The notes: generated from the letters alone by a model not told the origin. Counted from the stretch's first letter, positions 16,396 to 25,567 are shown. The stretch: 64,000 bases of DNA from Pseudomonas nitroreducens TX1 (GCF_000313755.1 NZ_AMZB01000115.1:32896-96895), one strand, 5' to 3'. Numbers and translations are program-made.

Positions 16396-17295
16396 ATGAA
16401 GCGCTTGCCCCCTCTGCCTGCCCTGCACACCTTCCTGGTCACCGCGCAATGCTGCAACTTCACCCGCGCGGCCGGCCTCCTGCATATCACCCAGGGCGCG
16501 GTGAGCCGGCAGATCGCCGGCCTGGAAAGCCATCTGGGCTATACGCTGTTCCAGCGGCAGGCGCGCGGCCTGACCCTCACGCCCCAGGGGCGCGAGCTGC
16601 TGCCGCGCATCCAGCAGGTGTTCGCATTGATCGAAGAGGCGATGGAGGAGGTCGGTGGCAAGCGCGAGGCGCTGCAGCTCAAGGCGCCTACCTGCATCAT
16701 GCGCTGGCTGTTGCCACGGCTGCTGCAATGGCAGACCGAGCGTCCGGACGTGCCGGTGGAGCTGACCACCACCGTGCAGCACTCGGTGGATTTTCGTAGC
16801 GAGGAGTTCGACGCCGCGGTGGTCTACAGCGTGCAGAAGAAGGATGGCCCCGCCTGCCACCGGCTGTTCGACGAGCAACTGACGCCGGTCTGCGCCCCGC
16901 AACTGCTGCACGGCCCGCTGCCCCTGGGCGCCCTGGAGGACCTGGAGCGGCATATGCTGCTGCACCCGACCCGCGACCAGCGCGACTGGGAGGCCTGGCT
17001 GTCCGCGGCCGGCACCCGGGTCAGCAACATGGGCAAGGGCCAGCACTTCGACACCCTCGACCTCGCCGTTTCGGTGGCCACCCAGGGTGCCGGCGTGGCG
17101 ATGGGCGATTGGGCACTGATCGGCGACGACCTTCGCGCCGGGCGACTGGTGGCGCCTTTCGAACTGAAGGTGCGCACGGGGGCGGCGTATTACCTGGTGT
17201 ATCCCGAACGTCGCGAGACGTCGCCGCAATTGCGCGAGCTGATCGACTGGCTGCTGCTGCAAGCGGCGGAGCCACAGGACTCGCCCACTGCCTGA
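16396..17295 (+). CDS. LysR family regulator (GcvA-like)
   Basis: The 299-residue protein has the N-terminal helix-turn-helix 'FTRAAGLLHITQGAVSRQIAGLESHLG' (about residues 22-48), typical of the GcvA-like LysR branch (phrase 'T-x-GAVSRQI'). Its effector domain contains 'DFRSEEFDAAVVYSVQ' and 'LAVSVATQGAGVAMGDWALI'. It diverges from the guanidino-oxopentanoate decarboxylase gene across a region with a perfect dyad, so it probably senses an arginine-pathway intermediate and controls that gene. Control of the operon starting at 17832 is possible but unsupported. Confidence 0.88.
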   Translation: MKRLPPLPALHTFLVTAQCCNFTRAAGLLHITQGAVSRQIAGLESHLGYTLFQRQARGLTLTPQGRELLPRIQQVFALIEEAMEEVGGKREALQLKAPTCIMRWLLPRLLQWQTERPDVPVELTTTVQHSVDFRSEEFDAAVVYSVQKKDGPACHRLFDEQLTPVCAPQLLHGPLPLGALEDLERHMLLHPTRDQRDWEAWLSAAGTRVSNMGKGQHFDTLDLAVSVATQGAGVAMGDWALIGDDLRAGRLVAPFELKVRTGAAYYLVYPERRETSPQLRELIDWLLLQAAEPQDSPTA

Positions 17296-17671
17296 TGCCG
17301 CCCGGCGTCAGGCGCTCTCCCCCCGCGTGTCGGGCCACCCAGGTGGCTCGCCAGGGCGGCGCGCCACGATCGGACGACCTGTCCGGTGCTGTGTTCTGCC
17401 GAGTGAATTCCCGCTTCATTCAAGGAAAATTACTTTTGAAAAATCTGAAGTAATTATTTGCACAGGGCTATTTTCTCCAGCCCATCAAGCTGCGACAACT
17501 GCATTCACACCAAGCCGCTGAGGTCTTGGTCTACGCGGACCGGAGCGTCTGAAAAGCTCCGGCCGTGCTGTTGTTCCTTACTGCCAAAGCCCGGCGGCCA
17601 CACGCCAGGCATACAACAACAATCGGCGAGTACAGGCCCGCGAAGCAGCGGTCTGTCAGAGGAATATCACC
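17296..17671. other. Long untranslated stretch with stem-loop, upstream of the isomerase/oxygenase operon
   Basis: No gene of usual size is supported here. The part 17400-17480 is clearly AT-richer than its surroundings and is a likely promoter region. Farther down, CCGGAGC (17540-17546) pairs with GCTCCGG (17556-17562) around a 9-nt loop. A very short ORF with a good ribosome site follows at 17672. The arrangement resembles a regulated leader transcript; no known riboswitch class was recognised. Confidence 0.4.
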
Positions 17672-17770
17672 ATGTCCATGCTTGCGCAGTTTCTCCGCTC
17701 CACCTCCTTCCCTGCACCCGCCGACGCGCCTCGACGCCTGACGCTTTCAGCCGCCGCGCCCGTGCGCTGA
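17672..17770 (+). CDS. Possible 32-residue leader peptide
   Basis: A 32-codon ORF starts ATGTCCATGCTTGCGCAG and encodes MSMLAQFLRSTSFPAPADAP... with a basic, Pro/Ala-rich end. It is preceded by AGAGGA with 8 nt spacing, better than many real genes here. It ends 61 bp before the isomerase gene and follows a stem-loop-containing leader. It may be a regulatory leader peptide or a tiny protein. No similarity is recognised; support is the ribosome site and position only. Confidence 0.35.
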   Translation: MSMLAQFLRSTSFPAPADAPRRLTLSAAAPVR

Positions 17771-17831
17771 ACCTCCTGCCGAATGCTTCGCCGTGCCCGA
17801 CGGCGCGGTTAACCCTGCCCGGAGTTCGTCC

Positions 17832-18674
17832 ATGCGACTCGAAATCTTCCGCACCCTGTGGGGCTACACCCCTGGCTGGCCGCAGGCCATCGCCGAGCTG
17901 CGCGAGGCCGGCTTCGACGGCCTGGAAGCGCGGCTGCCCCTGGAGCCTGCCATCCGCGCCGACCATGCACGATTGCTGGCAGCAGAAGGGGTGCCCTATA
18001 TCGCGACCCTGTTCACCGCCCACGACGTGCTGCCCGATCAGGCGGCCAGCCCGCAGGATCACCTGGACGACCTGCAGCGCAAGCTGGGTTACGCCGCCGA
18101 GCTGTCGCCGCGCCTGGTCAACACCCTGGCCGGCAACGATCGCTGGCCGCTTGCCGCGCAGGTCGACTTCTTCGGCCGCGCCCTGGAGCTGGCCGCCGCG
18201 CAGGAACTGACCTGCCTCTTCGAGATTCACCGCGCACGTTCCCTATACAGCCCCTGGGTGACCCTCGAGCTGATCCGCCAGGTGCCCGAGCTGCGCTTCA
18301 CCACCGACATCAGCCATTGGGTGGTGGTCTGCGAGCGCCTGCTCGACGACCCCGCCGATGATCTCGCGCCTTTCGTCGAGCGCGTGCAGCACATCCAGGC
18401 CCGTGTCGGCTACGACCAGGGGCCGCAAGTGCCGCACCCCGGCGCGCCGGAATACGCCAAGGCGCTGGCCTTCCACCAGCGGCACTGGGAGGCCGTGTGG
18501 CACGCCCAGCGGGCTCGCGGCCAAGAGATAACGACTCTGACCCCGGAATTCGGCCCGGACGGCTATTTGCACCACCTGCCTTTCACCAATGCCCCGATCG
18601 CCGATCTGTGGGCGCTGAACCGCTGGATGGCCGACGAAGAGCGTCGCCACTTCCAGCGCTTCCTCCAATCCTGA
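17832..18674 (+). CDS. Sugar phosphate isomerase/epimerase-like TIM-barrel protein
   Basis: The 280-residue protein of the AP-endonuclease-2/xylose-isomerase-like TIM barrel superfamily begins [16 protein letters not shown]. Metal-site residues of the fold are visible: Glu in 'GLEARLPLE' and '[11 protein letters not shown]', Asp/His in '[11 protein letters not shown]', His in 'HIQARVG' and Glu in '[11 protein letters not shown]'. Such enzymes isomerise or epimerise sugars and related hydroxy-oxo acids; the substrate is unknown. The ATG at 17832 has GGAG 8 nt before it; an upstream ATG at 17793 lacks one. It leads a plus-strand operon with an Fe(II) oxygenase and an amino-acid ABC importer. 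Confidence 0.82.
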   Translation: MRLEIFRTLWGYTPGWPQAIAELREAGFDGLEARLPLEPAIRADHARLLAAEGVPYIATLFTAHDVLPDQAASPQDHLDDLQRKLGYAAELSPRLVNTLAGNDRWPLAAQVDFFGRALELAAAQELTCLFEIHRARSLYSPWVTLELIRQVPELRFTTDISHWVVVCERLLDDPADDLAPFVERVQHIQARVGYDQGPQVPHPGAPEYAKALAFHQRHWEAVWHAQRARGQEITTLTPEFGPDGYLHHLPFTNAPIADLWALNRWMADEERRHFQRFLQS

Positions 18675-18696
18675 ATCCGAACCGGAGCCATCGAAC

Positions 18697-19740
18697 ATGC
18701 AGGAGCAAGCGAGCAGAGCCTTCACCTCCATCCCCGTCATCGACATCGGCGGGCTGTTCAGCCCGCGCCTGGAGGAACGTCAGGCGGTGGCGGACGAACT
18801 GGGCAAGGCCGCCCGAGAAGTGGGCTTTCTCTACATCCGCAACCACGGCCTGGATCCTGCGCTGATCGAAGGTCTGCAAGCGGCCGCGCGGGACTATTTC
18901 GCCCAGTCGCTGGACGCCAAGATGCGCCACTACATCGGCGTATCGGAAAGCCACAAGGGCTTCGTCCCCGAAGGCGAGGAGGTCTACGCCAAGGGCAAGC
19001 CGGACCACAAGGAAGCCTTCGACGTCGGCTTCGAAGTGCCCGCCGACGACCCGCTGGTGCTGGCCGGCACGCCGCTGCTGGGGCCGAACCGCTGGCCGGA
19101 GGTGCCCGGCTTCCAGCAGCAGGTGAGCGCCTACTACCAGGCGGTGTTCGCCCTCGGCCGCAAGCTGTTCGACGGCTTCGCCCTGGCGCTGGGCCTGGAG
19201 GAGGGCTATTTCGACCCGCTGGTGAGCCGGCCGCCGTCGAAACTGCGCCTGATCCATTACCCCTTCGATGGCGAAGCGCAGGATGCACCGGGCATCGGGG
19301 CACATACCGACTACGAGTGTTTCACCATCCTGCACGCCACCCAGCCGGGCCTGGAAGTGATGAACGAAGACGGCGAGTGGATCGACGCGCCGCCAGTGCC
19401 GGGTGCCTTCGTGGTGAACATCGGCGACATGCTGGAGGTGATGACCAACGGCGCCTTCGTCGCCACCGCCCACCGCGTGCGCACCGTGCGCGAGGAGCGC
19501 TACTCGTTCCCGCTGTTCTACGCCTGCGACTACCACACGCAGATCCGCCCGCTGCCGCAGTTCGACAACGGCAGCCAGGACTACGAAACCATCGCCATCG
19601 GCGAGCACATGTGGAGCCAGGCGCTGCAGACCTACAGCTACCTGCGCCGCAAGGTCGCCGACGGCGAGCTGGCACTGCCGGAGCGGGCGCGCAAGCCGTC
19701 CAGCTTCGGCCACCTGAAAAAACAGACGCAGCCTTCCTGA
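18697..19740 (+). CDS. Isopenicillin-N-synthase-like 2-oxoglutarate/Fe(II) oxygenase
   Basis: The 347-residue protein has an N-terminal non-haem dioxygenase segment ('[10 protein letters not shown]', '[11 protein letters not shown]') and a C-terminal jelly-roll. The iron ligands are His203 and Asp205 in 'GAHTDYECF' and His259 in 'ATAHRVRTV'. The co-substrate anchor R-x-S is Arg268/Ser270 in 'RYSFPLFY'. All residues for catalysis are present. Relatives hydroxylate or oxidise amino acids and oxo acids. The gene follows the isomerase by 22 bp with a GGAG site and precedes an amino-acid binding protein, so the substrate is probably imported by that transporter. Confidence 0.88.
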   Translation: MQEQASRAFTSIPVIDIGGLFSPRLEERQAVADELGKAAREVGFLYIRNHGLDPALIEGLQAAARDYFAQSLDAKMRHYIGVSESHKGFVPEGEEVYAKGKPDHKEAFDVGFEVPADDPLVLAGTPLLGPNRWPEVPGFQQQVSAYYQAVFALGRKLFDGFALALGLEEGYFDPLVSRPPSKLRLIHYPFDGEAQDAPGIGAHTDYECFTILHATQPGLEVMNEDGEWIDAPPVPGAFVVNIGDMLEVMTNGAFVATAHRVRTVREERYSFPLFYACDYHTQIRPLPQFDNGSQDYETIAIGEHMWSQALQTYSYLRRKVADGELALPERARKPSSFGHLKKQTQPS

Positions 19741-19773
19741 AGCCGCGCGCAACCCTAGACTGGAGCAATCACC

Positions 19774-20580
19774 ATGAAAACCACCCGCACCCTCCTGGCC
19801 GCCGCTGTCGTCGGCGCAGTCCTCCTGGGCCCCCTGCAGACCGCCAGCGCCGCCCTGACCGCCACGCCGGGGCAGTTCAAGGTCGGCATGGAAATCACCT
19901 ACCCGCCCTTCGAGTCCTATGACGGCGACAAGGTGGTCGGCTCGGACCCCGAGCTGGCGGAGCTGCTGGCCAAGCACATGGGCCTTACGACGAGCTTCGT
20001 CAACACCAAGTTCTCCGGGCTGATCCTGGGCCTGAACGCCGGCCACTTCGATGCGGTGATCTCCGGCATGTACGTCACCCCCGAGCGTGCCGCGCAGGCC
20101 CTGGCGATCCCCTACGCGCAGACCGGCGCAGCCATCATGGTCCCGGCCGACAGCACCGAGCGCCCGGCGAAGCCCGAAGACCTCTGCGGCAAGAAGATCG
20201 GCCTGGAAAAGGGCACCACCTGGGTGCCGAAGTTCGAGGAGCTGTCCAAGACCTACTGCGTACCCAACGGCAAGGGCGCCATCAGCGTGAGCGAATACCC
20301 GTCCGCGCCGGAAGTGACCCAGGCGTTGCTGTCGAAGAACGTCCAGGCCCAGGTGGAGATTTCCGGCGCCGCGCACATGATCGCCGAGCGCTCCAAGGGC
20401 CGCGTGGTGGTCAGCTCCAGCGAGCTGATCTACAAGCAGACCCTGGGCATGTACGTGAAGAAGGGCAACCAGGAACTGTACGACGCACTCAAGAGCGCCT
20501 TCCAGAAGACCAAGGACAGCGGCGAATTCGCTGCCCTGCTGAAGAAGTACGCTCTGGAAGAAGCTCCGGCGACCGAGTGA
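19774..20580 (+). CDS. Amino-acid-type ABC transporter periplasmic binding protein
   Basis: The 268-residue protein has a Sec signal peptide (cleavage after TASA, residue about 26) and the family-3 solute-binding fold. It shows 'FKVGMEITYPPFESYDGDKVVGSDPELAELLAKHM', the ligand-carboxylate/amine pocket region 'SGLILGLNAGHFDAVISGM', and 'LEKGTTWVPKFEE'. Family 3 proteins bind amino acids and opines. The GGAG site is 8 nt before ATG. It is third in the operon and followed by a stem-loop, then the membrane/ATPase fusion gene. The ligand cannot be read from the sequence. Confidence 0.88.
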   Translation: MKTTRTLLAAAVVGAVLLGPLQTASAALTATPGQFKVGMEITYPPFESYDGDKVVGSDPELAELLAKHMGLTTSFVNTKFSGLILGLNAGHFDAVISGMYVTPERAAQALAIPYAQTGAAIMVPADSTERPAKPEDLCGKKIGLEKGTTWVPKFEELSKTYCVPNGKGAISVSEYPSAPEVTQALLSKNVQAQVEISGAAHMIAERSKGRVVVSSSELIYKQTLGMYVKKGNQELYDALKSAFQKTKDSGEFAALLKKYALEEAPATE

Positions 20581-20608
20581 TTTCGCTTTAACGCAACATG
20601 AAAGACGG

Positions 20609-20627
20609 GGCTGGCCTCGCGCCAGCC
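20609..20627 (+). other. Intercistronic stem-loop after the binding-protein gene
   Basis: GGCTGGC (20609-20615) and GCCAGCC (20621-20627) form a 7-bp stem with a 5-nt loop in the 65-bp gap before the permease-ATPase gene. It has the same position and probable function as the hairpin at 13096-13117, namely raising binding-protein expression relative to the membrane component. Confidence 0.4.
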
Positions 20628-20645
20628 TCGTTCGCCGAGGTCTCC

Positions 20646-22202
20646 ATGCAATTCGACTGGTCCTACTTCTTCTCCCTGTTCTCCTTGCCGGATTTCTGGA
20701 AAGCGTGCGTCACGGTGATCGAGCTGAGCACCCTGACCTGGCTGATCGGTATGGTCCTGGGTTTCTTCCTCGCCTGCGCCAAGCTCTCCGGATCGCGCTG
20801 GCTGCGTGCGCCGACGGCGCTGTACATCTGGTTCTTCCGCAGCGTGCCGCTGCTGGTGCTGGTGGTGTTCGTCTACAACCTGCCGCAGCTCTTCCCGGCC
20901 AGCGGCGTGCTGCTGTCCAATCCGTTCGTCTCCGGCCTGCTGGCCCTGGTGCTGACCGAAGCGGCGTACATGGCCGAGATCCATCGCGGCGGCCTGATTT
21001 CCGTGGCCAAGGGCCAGAAGGAAGCGGGTCGCGCCCTGGCCATGGGCGGCATCGGCATCCAGCGCCTGATCGTCATTCCGCAGGCGTTCCGCATCTCGCT
21101 GCCGACGCTGATCAACGAGTACGTCACCGTGGTCAAGCTGACCTCGCTGGTCTCGGTCATTTCCCTCACCGAGCTGCTGCAGGTCGGCGAGCGCCTCTAT
21201 GCGCAGAACTTCCTGGTGATGGAGACCCTGTCCGCGGTCGCCATCTACTACGTGCTGATCGTCACCCTGTTCGGCTGGGGCCTGCAGTACCTGGAGCACC
21301 GCCTGGACCTCAATGCCCGCAAGCCGGACACCCTGGCCGCCGAAGCTCTGGAGCGCGTGCGCAAGAACCTTCCGGCAACCCCGGTGGCCAGTCGTGAGGT
21401 CGCCCCGGCCGGTGCGCCGCCCGCGCTGAAACTCAAGGGTATCCGCAAGAGCTACGGCACCCATGAAGTGCTCAAGGGCGTCGACCTGAGCGTGGGCAAC
21501 GGCGAGGTGGTTTCGATCATCGGTCCCTCCGGCTCCGGCAAGACCTCGCTGATTCGCACCGTCAACGGCCTGGAGGGCATCGACGGCGGCGCTATCGAGC
21601 TGTTCGGCAAGCCCTACATCGAAGCCGGCAAGCCGGACCCTGCGCGCCTGCGCGAGGGCGTGCAGCACATTGGCATGGTGTTCCAGAACTTCAACCTGTT
21701 CCCTCATCGCACCATCCTCGACAACGTCACCCTGGCGCCGCGCTTCCACGGCCTGGCCGGGCGCGACATCTGCGAGCAGAAGGCCCTGGCACTGCTGGAC
21801 AAGGTCGGCCTGCTGGCCCATGCGAACAAGTACCCGCACCAGCTCTCCGGCGGCCAGCAGCAGCGCGTGGCCATTGCCCGCGCGCTGGCCATGGCGCCGG
21901 CGATCATGCTGTTCGACGAACCGACCTCGGCGCTGGACCCGGAGCTGGTGGGCGATGTGCTCAACGTGATCCGCGACCTGGCGAAGGAAGGTATGACCAT
22001 GGTGATCGTCACCCACGAGATGGACTTCGCCCTGTCGATTTCCGACCGGGTGATCTTCATGGAGCACGGCCAGGTGCAGGTCGACGCCGCGCCGGCGAGC
22101 ATCCGCAACGGCGACTGCGGCGAGCGGGTGATGCGCTTCATCGGCCTGGAACGACAGGCCGAGCAGGACCTGGCGCAGCAGCGGGCGTTCCTCGCCGGCT
22201 GA
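20646..22202 (+). CDS. Fused permease-ATPase of an amino-acid ABC importer
   Basis: The 518-residue protein joins two subunits that are usually separate. Residues about 1-225 are a HisM-type permease with five helices and the EAA loop '[28 protein letters not shown]'. Residues about 260-518 are a GlnQ-type ATPase: Walker A 'GPSGSGKT', '[11 protein letters not shown]', signature 'LSGGQQQR', Walker B '[11 protein letters not shown]', switch 'VTHEM'. With only one permease domain, the working transporter is probably a homodimer of the fusion. The start at 20646 follows GAGG with 5 nt spacing; the upstream ATG at 20598 has no ribosome site and lies inside the hairpin leader. Confidence 0.88.
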   Translation: MQFDWSYFFSLFSLPDFWKACVTVIELSTLTWLIGMVLGFFLACAKLSGSRWLRAPTALYIWFFRSVPLLVLVVFVYNLPQLFPASGVLLSNPFVSGLLALVLTEAAYMAEIHRGGLISVAKGQKEAGRALAMGGIGIQRLIVIPQAFRISLPTLINEYVTVVKLTSLVSVISLTELLQVGERLYAQNFLVMETLSAVAIYYVLIVTLFGWGLQYLEHRLDLNARKPDTLAAEALERVRKNLPATPVASREVAPAGAPPALKLKGIRKSYGTHEVLKGVDLSVGNGEVVSIIGPSGSGKTSLIRTVNGLEGIDGGAIELFGKPYIEAGKPDPARLREGVQHIGMVFQNFNLFPHRTILDNVTLAPRFHGLAGRDICEQKALALLDKVGLLAHANKYPHQLSGGQQQRVAIARALAMAPAIMLFDEPTSALDPELVGDVLNVIRDLAKEGMTMVIVTHEMDFALSISDRVIFMEHGQVQVDAAPASIRNGDCGERVMRFIGLERQAEQDLAQQRAFLAG

Positions 22203-22211
22203 TCTGCGCTG

Positions 22212-22238
22212 GCCTGGCGGCGGGGCGCGCCGCCAGGC
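22212..22238 (+). terminator. Stem-loop terminator candidate of the oxygenase/ABC operon
   Basis: GCCTGGCGG (22212-22220) pairs with CCGCCAGGC (22230-22238), a 9-bp GC stem ten bases after the permease-ATPase stop, followed by AATTTCT. The T-tract is poor, so confidence is moderate. The rest of the gap to 22456 shows no supported gene. Confidence 0.5.
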
Positions 22239-22456
22239 AATTTCTGGAGCGCCGCCGCAGGGGCCGGTTGATCCCGGCCGTGCGGCAACTCGACGTGGCG
22301 CAGGCCGCTCAGGCGAGCCAGCGGCGGCAGCGCGTAGATCAGCGTGGTGTCCGCTGCGGTATCTGTGGAGCGAGGCGGGGAAATCTTACAGAACCTTCAG
22401 GCATGACCTTTTGGCCTGGCTGTCACCATTCCCTGCGTCTGCCGTTGGCGCTGCTG

Positions 22457-23821
22457 TCAGCCGCGCAGCAAATGCACTGCCAGACCCGCGAGCGCGCAGC
22501 CAAGCAACACCTGGATTACGCCGCGCTTGAAGCGGAACAGCGCAACTGCCGCGGCAATGGCGATCAGCGCCGAGGGCCAGTCGAACGTGCCTGCGAAGCC
22601 TTGCGGCCAGAGCACGTGATAGCCGAAGAACAGCGCCAGATTGAGGATCACGCCGACCACGGCGGCGGTGACGCCGGTCAGCGGTGCGGTGAATTTCAGC
22701 TCGTTATGCGTCGACTCCACCAGCGGGCCGCCGGCGAGGATGAACAGGAACGACGGCAGGAAGGTGAACCAGCTGACCAGGCTGGCGGCGACGGCGCCGG
22801 CAAGGAAGGCGTGATCGGCGCCGAACATCGGATGAACATAACCGCCAACGAAACCGACGAAGGCCACCACCATGATCAGCGGGCCGGGTGTGGTTTCACC
22901 CAGGGCCAGGCCGTCGATCATCTGCGTCGGCGACAGCCAGCCATAATGGCCGACCGCGCCCTGGTAGACGTAGGGCAGCACTGCATAGGCCCCGCCGAAG
23001 GTCAGTAGCGCGGCCTTGGTGAAGAACCAGCCCATCTGGGTCAGCGTGCCGTTCCAACCGAAAGAAGCGGTGAGCAGGGCCATGGGCAGAACCCATAGGG
23101 CGGCGCCGATCACCGCCAGCCGCAGCAGGCGTTGCCAGCGGAAGCGCGCATGCGCGGGCGTGGGCGTATCGTCGTCGATCACCGCCGGGCCATAACGGGT
23201 CCTGGCGGCGTCGTGTCCGCCGCCGATGACGAACTGGCCCGGCAGCCAGCGTCCGCCCAGGTAACCCAGCACGGCCGCCATCAGCACGATCAGCGGGAAG
23301 GGCACGTTGAGCGCGAAGATGGCCACGAAGGACGCCCCGGCTATGGCCCATAGCCAACCATTCTTCAGGGCCCGCGAGCCGATGCGATGGGCCGCGTGGA
23401 GCACGATGGCCGTCACCGCCGGCTTGATGCCGTAGAAGATGCCGGCAACCACCGGCACTTCGCCGAAGGCGATATAGACCCACGACAGGGCGATCAGGAT
23501 GAACAGCGAGGGCAGCACGAACAGGGCCCCGGCGATGACTCCGCCCCAGGTCCGGTGCATCAGCCAGCCGATGTAGGTGGCCAGTTGCTGGGCTTCGGGG
23601 CCGGGCAGCAACATGCAGTAGTTGAGCGCGTGAAGAAAGCGTCGCTCGCTGATCCAGCGGCGGCGCTCCACCAACTCCTGGTGCATGATCGCGATCTGAC
23701 CCGCGGGCCCGCCGAAGCTGATCAAGCCCAGTTTCAGCCAGAACAGGAAGGCCTCGAACAGGCCGACGGGACCGGGGGCTTGCGCCGTTTCCTCGCCGCC
23801 CTGCAGGGTCGATTCAGTCAT
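22457..23821 (-). CDS. chrA: Chromate transporter, long-chain CHR family
   Basis: The 454-residue membrane protein contains two homologous CHR halves: 'FLFWLKLGLISFGGPAGQIAIMHQELVERRRWISERRF' in the first, and 'FFTKAALLTFGGAYAVLPYVYQGAV' with 'GLALGETTPGPLIMVVAFVGF' in the second. The Phe-Gly-Gly-Pro and Pro-Gly-Pro motifs are the family hallmarks ('FGGPAGQ', 'LLPGPEAQQ'). ChrA exports chromate by proton antiport. No chrB or other chromium gene is next to it, so it may be a stand-alone resistance gene. The 3' hydrophobic tail is intact. Confidence 0.92.
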   Translation of the reverse strand: MTESTLQGGEETAQAPGPVGLFEAFLFWLKLGLISFGGPAGQIAIMHQELVERRRWISERRFLHALNYCMLLPGPEAQQLATYIGWLMHRTWGGVIAGALFVLPSLFILIALSWVYIAFGEVPVVAGIFYGIKPAVTAIVLHAAHRIGSRALKNGWLWAIAGASFVAIFALNVPFPLIVLMAAVLGYLGGRWLPGQFVIGGGHDAARTRYGPAVIDDDTPTPAHARFRWQRLLRLAVIGAALWVLPMALLTASFGWNGTLTQMGWFFTKAALLTFGGAYAVLPYVYQGAVGHYGWLSPTQMIDGLALGETTPGPLIMVVAFVGFVGGYVHPMFGADHAFLAGAVAASLVSWFTFLPSFLFILAGGPLVESTHNELKFTAPLTGVTAAVVGVILNLALFFGYHVLWPQGFAGTFDWPSALIAIAAAVALFRFKRGVIQVLLGCALAGLAVHLLRG

Positions 23822-24045
23822 GCATTTTCTCGTCGTTCGCGAAGGCGGCCGCTCGTCACCTGAGGCTTCGGCGGGTTGGACGACGCCGAAGTCGAGGGGG
23901 CGCAGTCGCTGGGGTATCCAGGCACTCTACAATTTTTGTCGTGCCGTGCAAATTGAAGGCGTTGCTGTCCTGCGTCCGCCATGAGGCGGCGAGGGCGGAG
24001 CGGCGGTGCATCCGCATGTGCACGGAACGAGCGGGATCGAAAGGC

Positions 24046-25338
24046 TCAGGCCTGGTCCGAACAGATGCCCAGAATTGCCCTTGCCGCCGCTTCGGTGCCG
24101 CGCGAGGCCTGCATCTGTTCGCGCGCGGCGCTCAGGCGTTGCGCCATGGCCTTGTCAGCGAGCAGTTCGGCAAGGGCGGCGGGCAGGACTGCCAGCGGGT
24201 CCTCGAAGCGCGGCAGGTAGCGCGCTACGCCCACTTCCTCGGCGCGCCGGGCGTTGTCGTGGCCGTCCCAGCAGTAGGGGATGATCACCGACGGCAGGCC
24301 GAAATACAGCGCCTCGCAGAAGCTGTTGTTGCCGCCGTGGTGGATGAACAGCTGGCACTCGCGCAGCACCGCTGGCTGCGGGTACCAGCTGTCGAGGTAG
24401 ACGTTGTCCGGTACCGTGTCGTAGTGCTCGCGGTAGGCGCCGACGTTGATCAGGAAGCGGTAGGGCAGCTGCGCCACCGCGTCGATCAGCCGGCGCATCA
24501 TCGCCACGTCGGCGGCGCCGAGGCTGCCGAAGCTGACGTAGATCAGCGGTGCGTCATCATGCCGGGGGAACTGCGGCGGGACGTACGGCGCCTCGCTGCG
24601 CACGCAGCCGTCCAGGTACAGGTAGCGCTCGGCGGGCAGCGGTTTTTCGCGCGCGTAGCGCACCGGCGTCGGCGACAGCAGCAGGTTGAGCCAGGGCGAA
24701 TCCTCGAGGAACTGGCCGGCGGGCAAGGCGGGGTGGCCGCACTCGGCGAGGAAGCGGGCGAAGCGCTCGTGTGCCGCTTTCGTTGCTTGCAGGTAATGCT
24801 CGCGGTACGTCGCGCAGGCTGTTGCATCGCTGCTGCTGGCGCCGGACAGGTAGGGCGGCACGGCAGCGTCGGGCAGCTCGGTTTCCGCGCACGAGACCAT
24901 GCGCACCCAGGGGCAGCCGGCGGCTGAGATGGCCGGGAAGCTGACCACGTTGTCCAGCACGATGGCGTCGGGCTTGAGCCGGGCGAGCAACTGCTGCAGC
25001 GGTTTTTCCGACTCGATGGCGGTGTCGATGATGGCTTCCCAGGCCGGCGCCACGTAACTGTCGATCTGCACCAGGGGCGGCTGGTCGAAATAGGGCACGT
25101 TGCGCTCGATGAAGCGCTCCCAGTAGTGCTGGTGGTCGGCGGCGGACAGCGGCGAGTCCAGTTGCAACGGGTACTCGGCGAAACCGTACTCGGCGAAGAT
25201 GCCCTGGAAATGCGCATGGCAGATGAACACCGGGCGCGCGCCAAGGTCGCGCAGGGCCTGGGCGATGCCGATGCAGTTCAGCGCGGCGCCGAAGCTGGCC
25301 TCGGGGAAGAAGGCGATGGTTCTTGTTTTTTGCGTCAT
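24046..25338 (-). CDS. UDP-glycosyltransferase-like protein (MGT/GT1 type), copy 1
   Basis: The 430-residue GT-B fold protein begins MTQKTRTIAFFPEASFGAAL. The C-terminal nucleotide-sugar site is intact: 'LIYVSFGSLG', 'SWYPQPAVL', and 'HHGGNNSFCEALYFGLPSVIIPYCWDGHDN', where HHGGxNS matches the donor-binding loop of the UGT/macrolide-glycosyltransferase family. It lacks a signal peptide, so it is cytosolic. It is clearly paralogous along its whole length to the protein at 30616-31920. ATG 25338 has GGA 7 nt before it; a GTG six bases upstream is less likely. Acceptor and sugar are unknown; the linked importer suggests a small imported molecule. Confidence 0.85.
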   Translation of the reverse strand: MTQKTRTIAFFPEASFGAALNCIGIAQALRDLGARPVFICHAHFQGIFAEYGFAEYPLQLDSPLSAADHQHYWERFIERNVPYFDQPPLVQIDSYVAPAWEAIIDTAIESEKPLQQLLARLKPDAIVLDNVVSFPAISAAGCPWVRMVSCAETELPDAAVPPYLSGASSSDATACATYREHYLQATKAAHERFARFLAECGHPALPAGQFLEDSPWLNLLLSPTPVRYAREKPLPAERYLYLDGCVRSEAPYVPPQFPRHDDAPLIYVSFGSLGAADVAMMRRLIDAVAQLPYRFLINVGAYREHYDTVPDNVYLDSWYPQPAVLRECQLFIHHGGNNSFCEALYFGLPSVIIPYCWDGHDNARRAEEVGVARYLPRFEDPLAVLPAALAELLADKAMAQRLSAAREQMQASRGTEAAARAILGICSDQA

Positions 25339-25360
25339 GGGCACATCCGGGTGTTGCTCA

Positions 25361-25500
25361 GAGCCTGTTTACGATCTGCTGCGCGTCGGCATAACTGCGT
25401 TAAAAACAGGCTCGGATTGCTCATTTACAGCTCGTAAACTCCGCATCCTCGCCTGTTTTTGCCTTGTTTTGCTCTAGCTCGCGAGATCGTAAACAGGCTC
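25361..25500. repeat. MITE-like element with 17-bp terminal inverted repeats
   Basis: The ends GAGCCTGTTTACGATCT (25361-25377) and AGATCGTAAACAGGCTC (25484-25500) are perfect inverted copies. The 140-bp unit is flanked by TCA on both sides (25358-25360 and 25501-25503), a possible 3-bp target duplication. Internal sequence is partly self-complementary (AAAACAGGC/GCCTGTTTTT). No ORF lies inside. Similar short palindromic units are common between genes in Pseudomonas; the mobilising transposase is not in the window. It lies directly upstream of glycosyltransferase copy 1 and may carry or disrupt promoter signals. Confidence 0.75.
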
Positions 25501-25567
25501 TCACGGGCACTGCGTGAAACTGATACTGCATTTTTTCGTTAAAAAAAACACCGTGAGTGAAAAATAC

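Noticed and set aside
18583..20376. Minus-strand open frame of 597 codons opposite the oxygenase and binding-protein genes
   Set aside because: It is the shadow of highly GC-biased genes; no start signal, domain or signal peptide.
22268..22456. Possible gene remnant between the ABC fusion and chrA
   Set aside because: Short Leu/Pro-rich strings can be read on the minus strand, but there is no start, motif or recognisable family.
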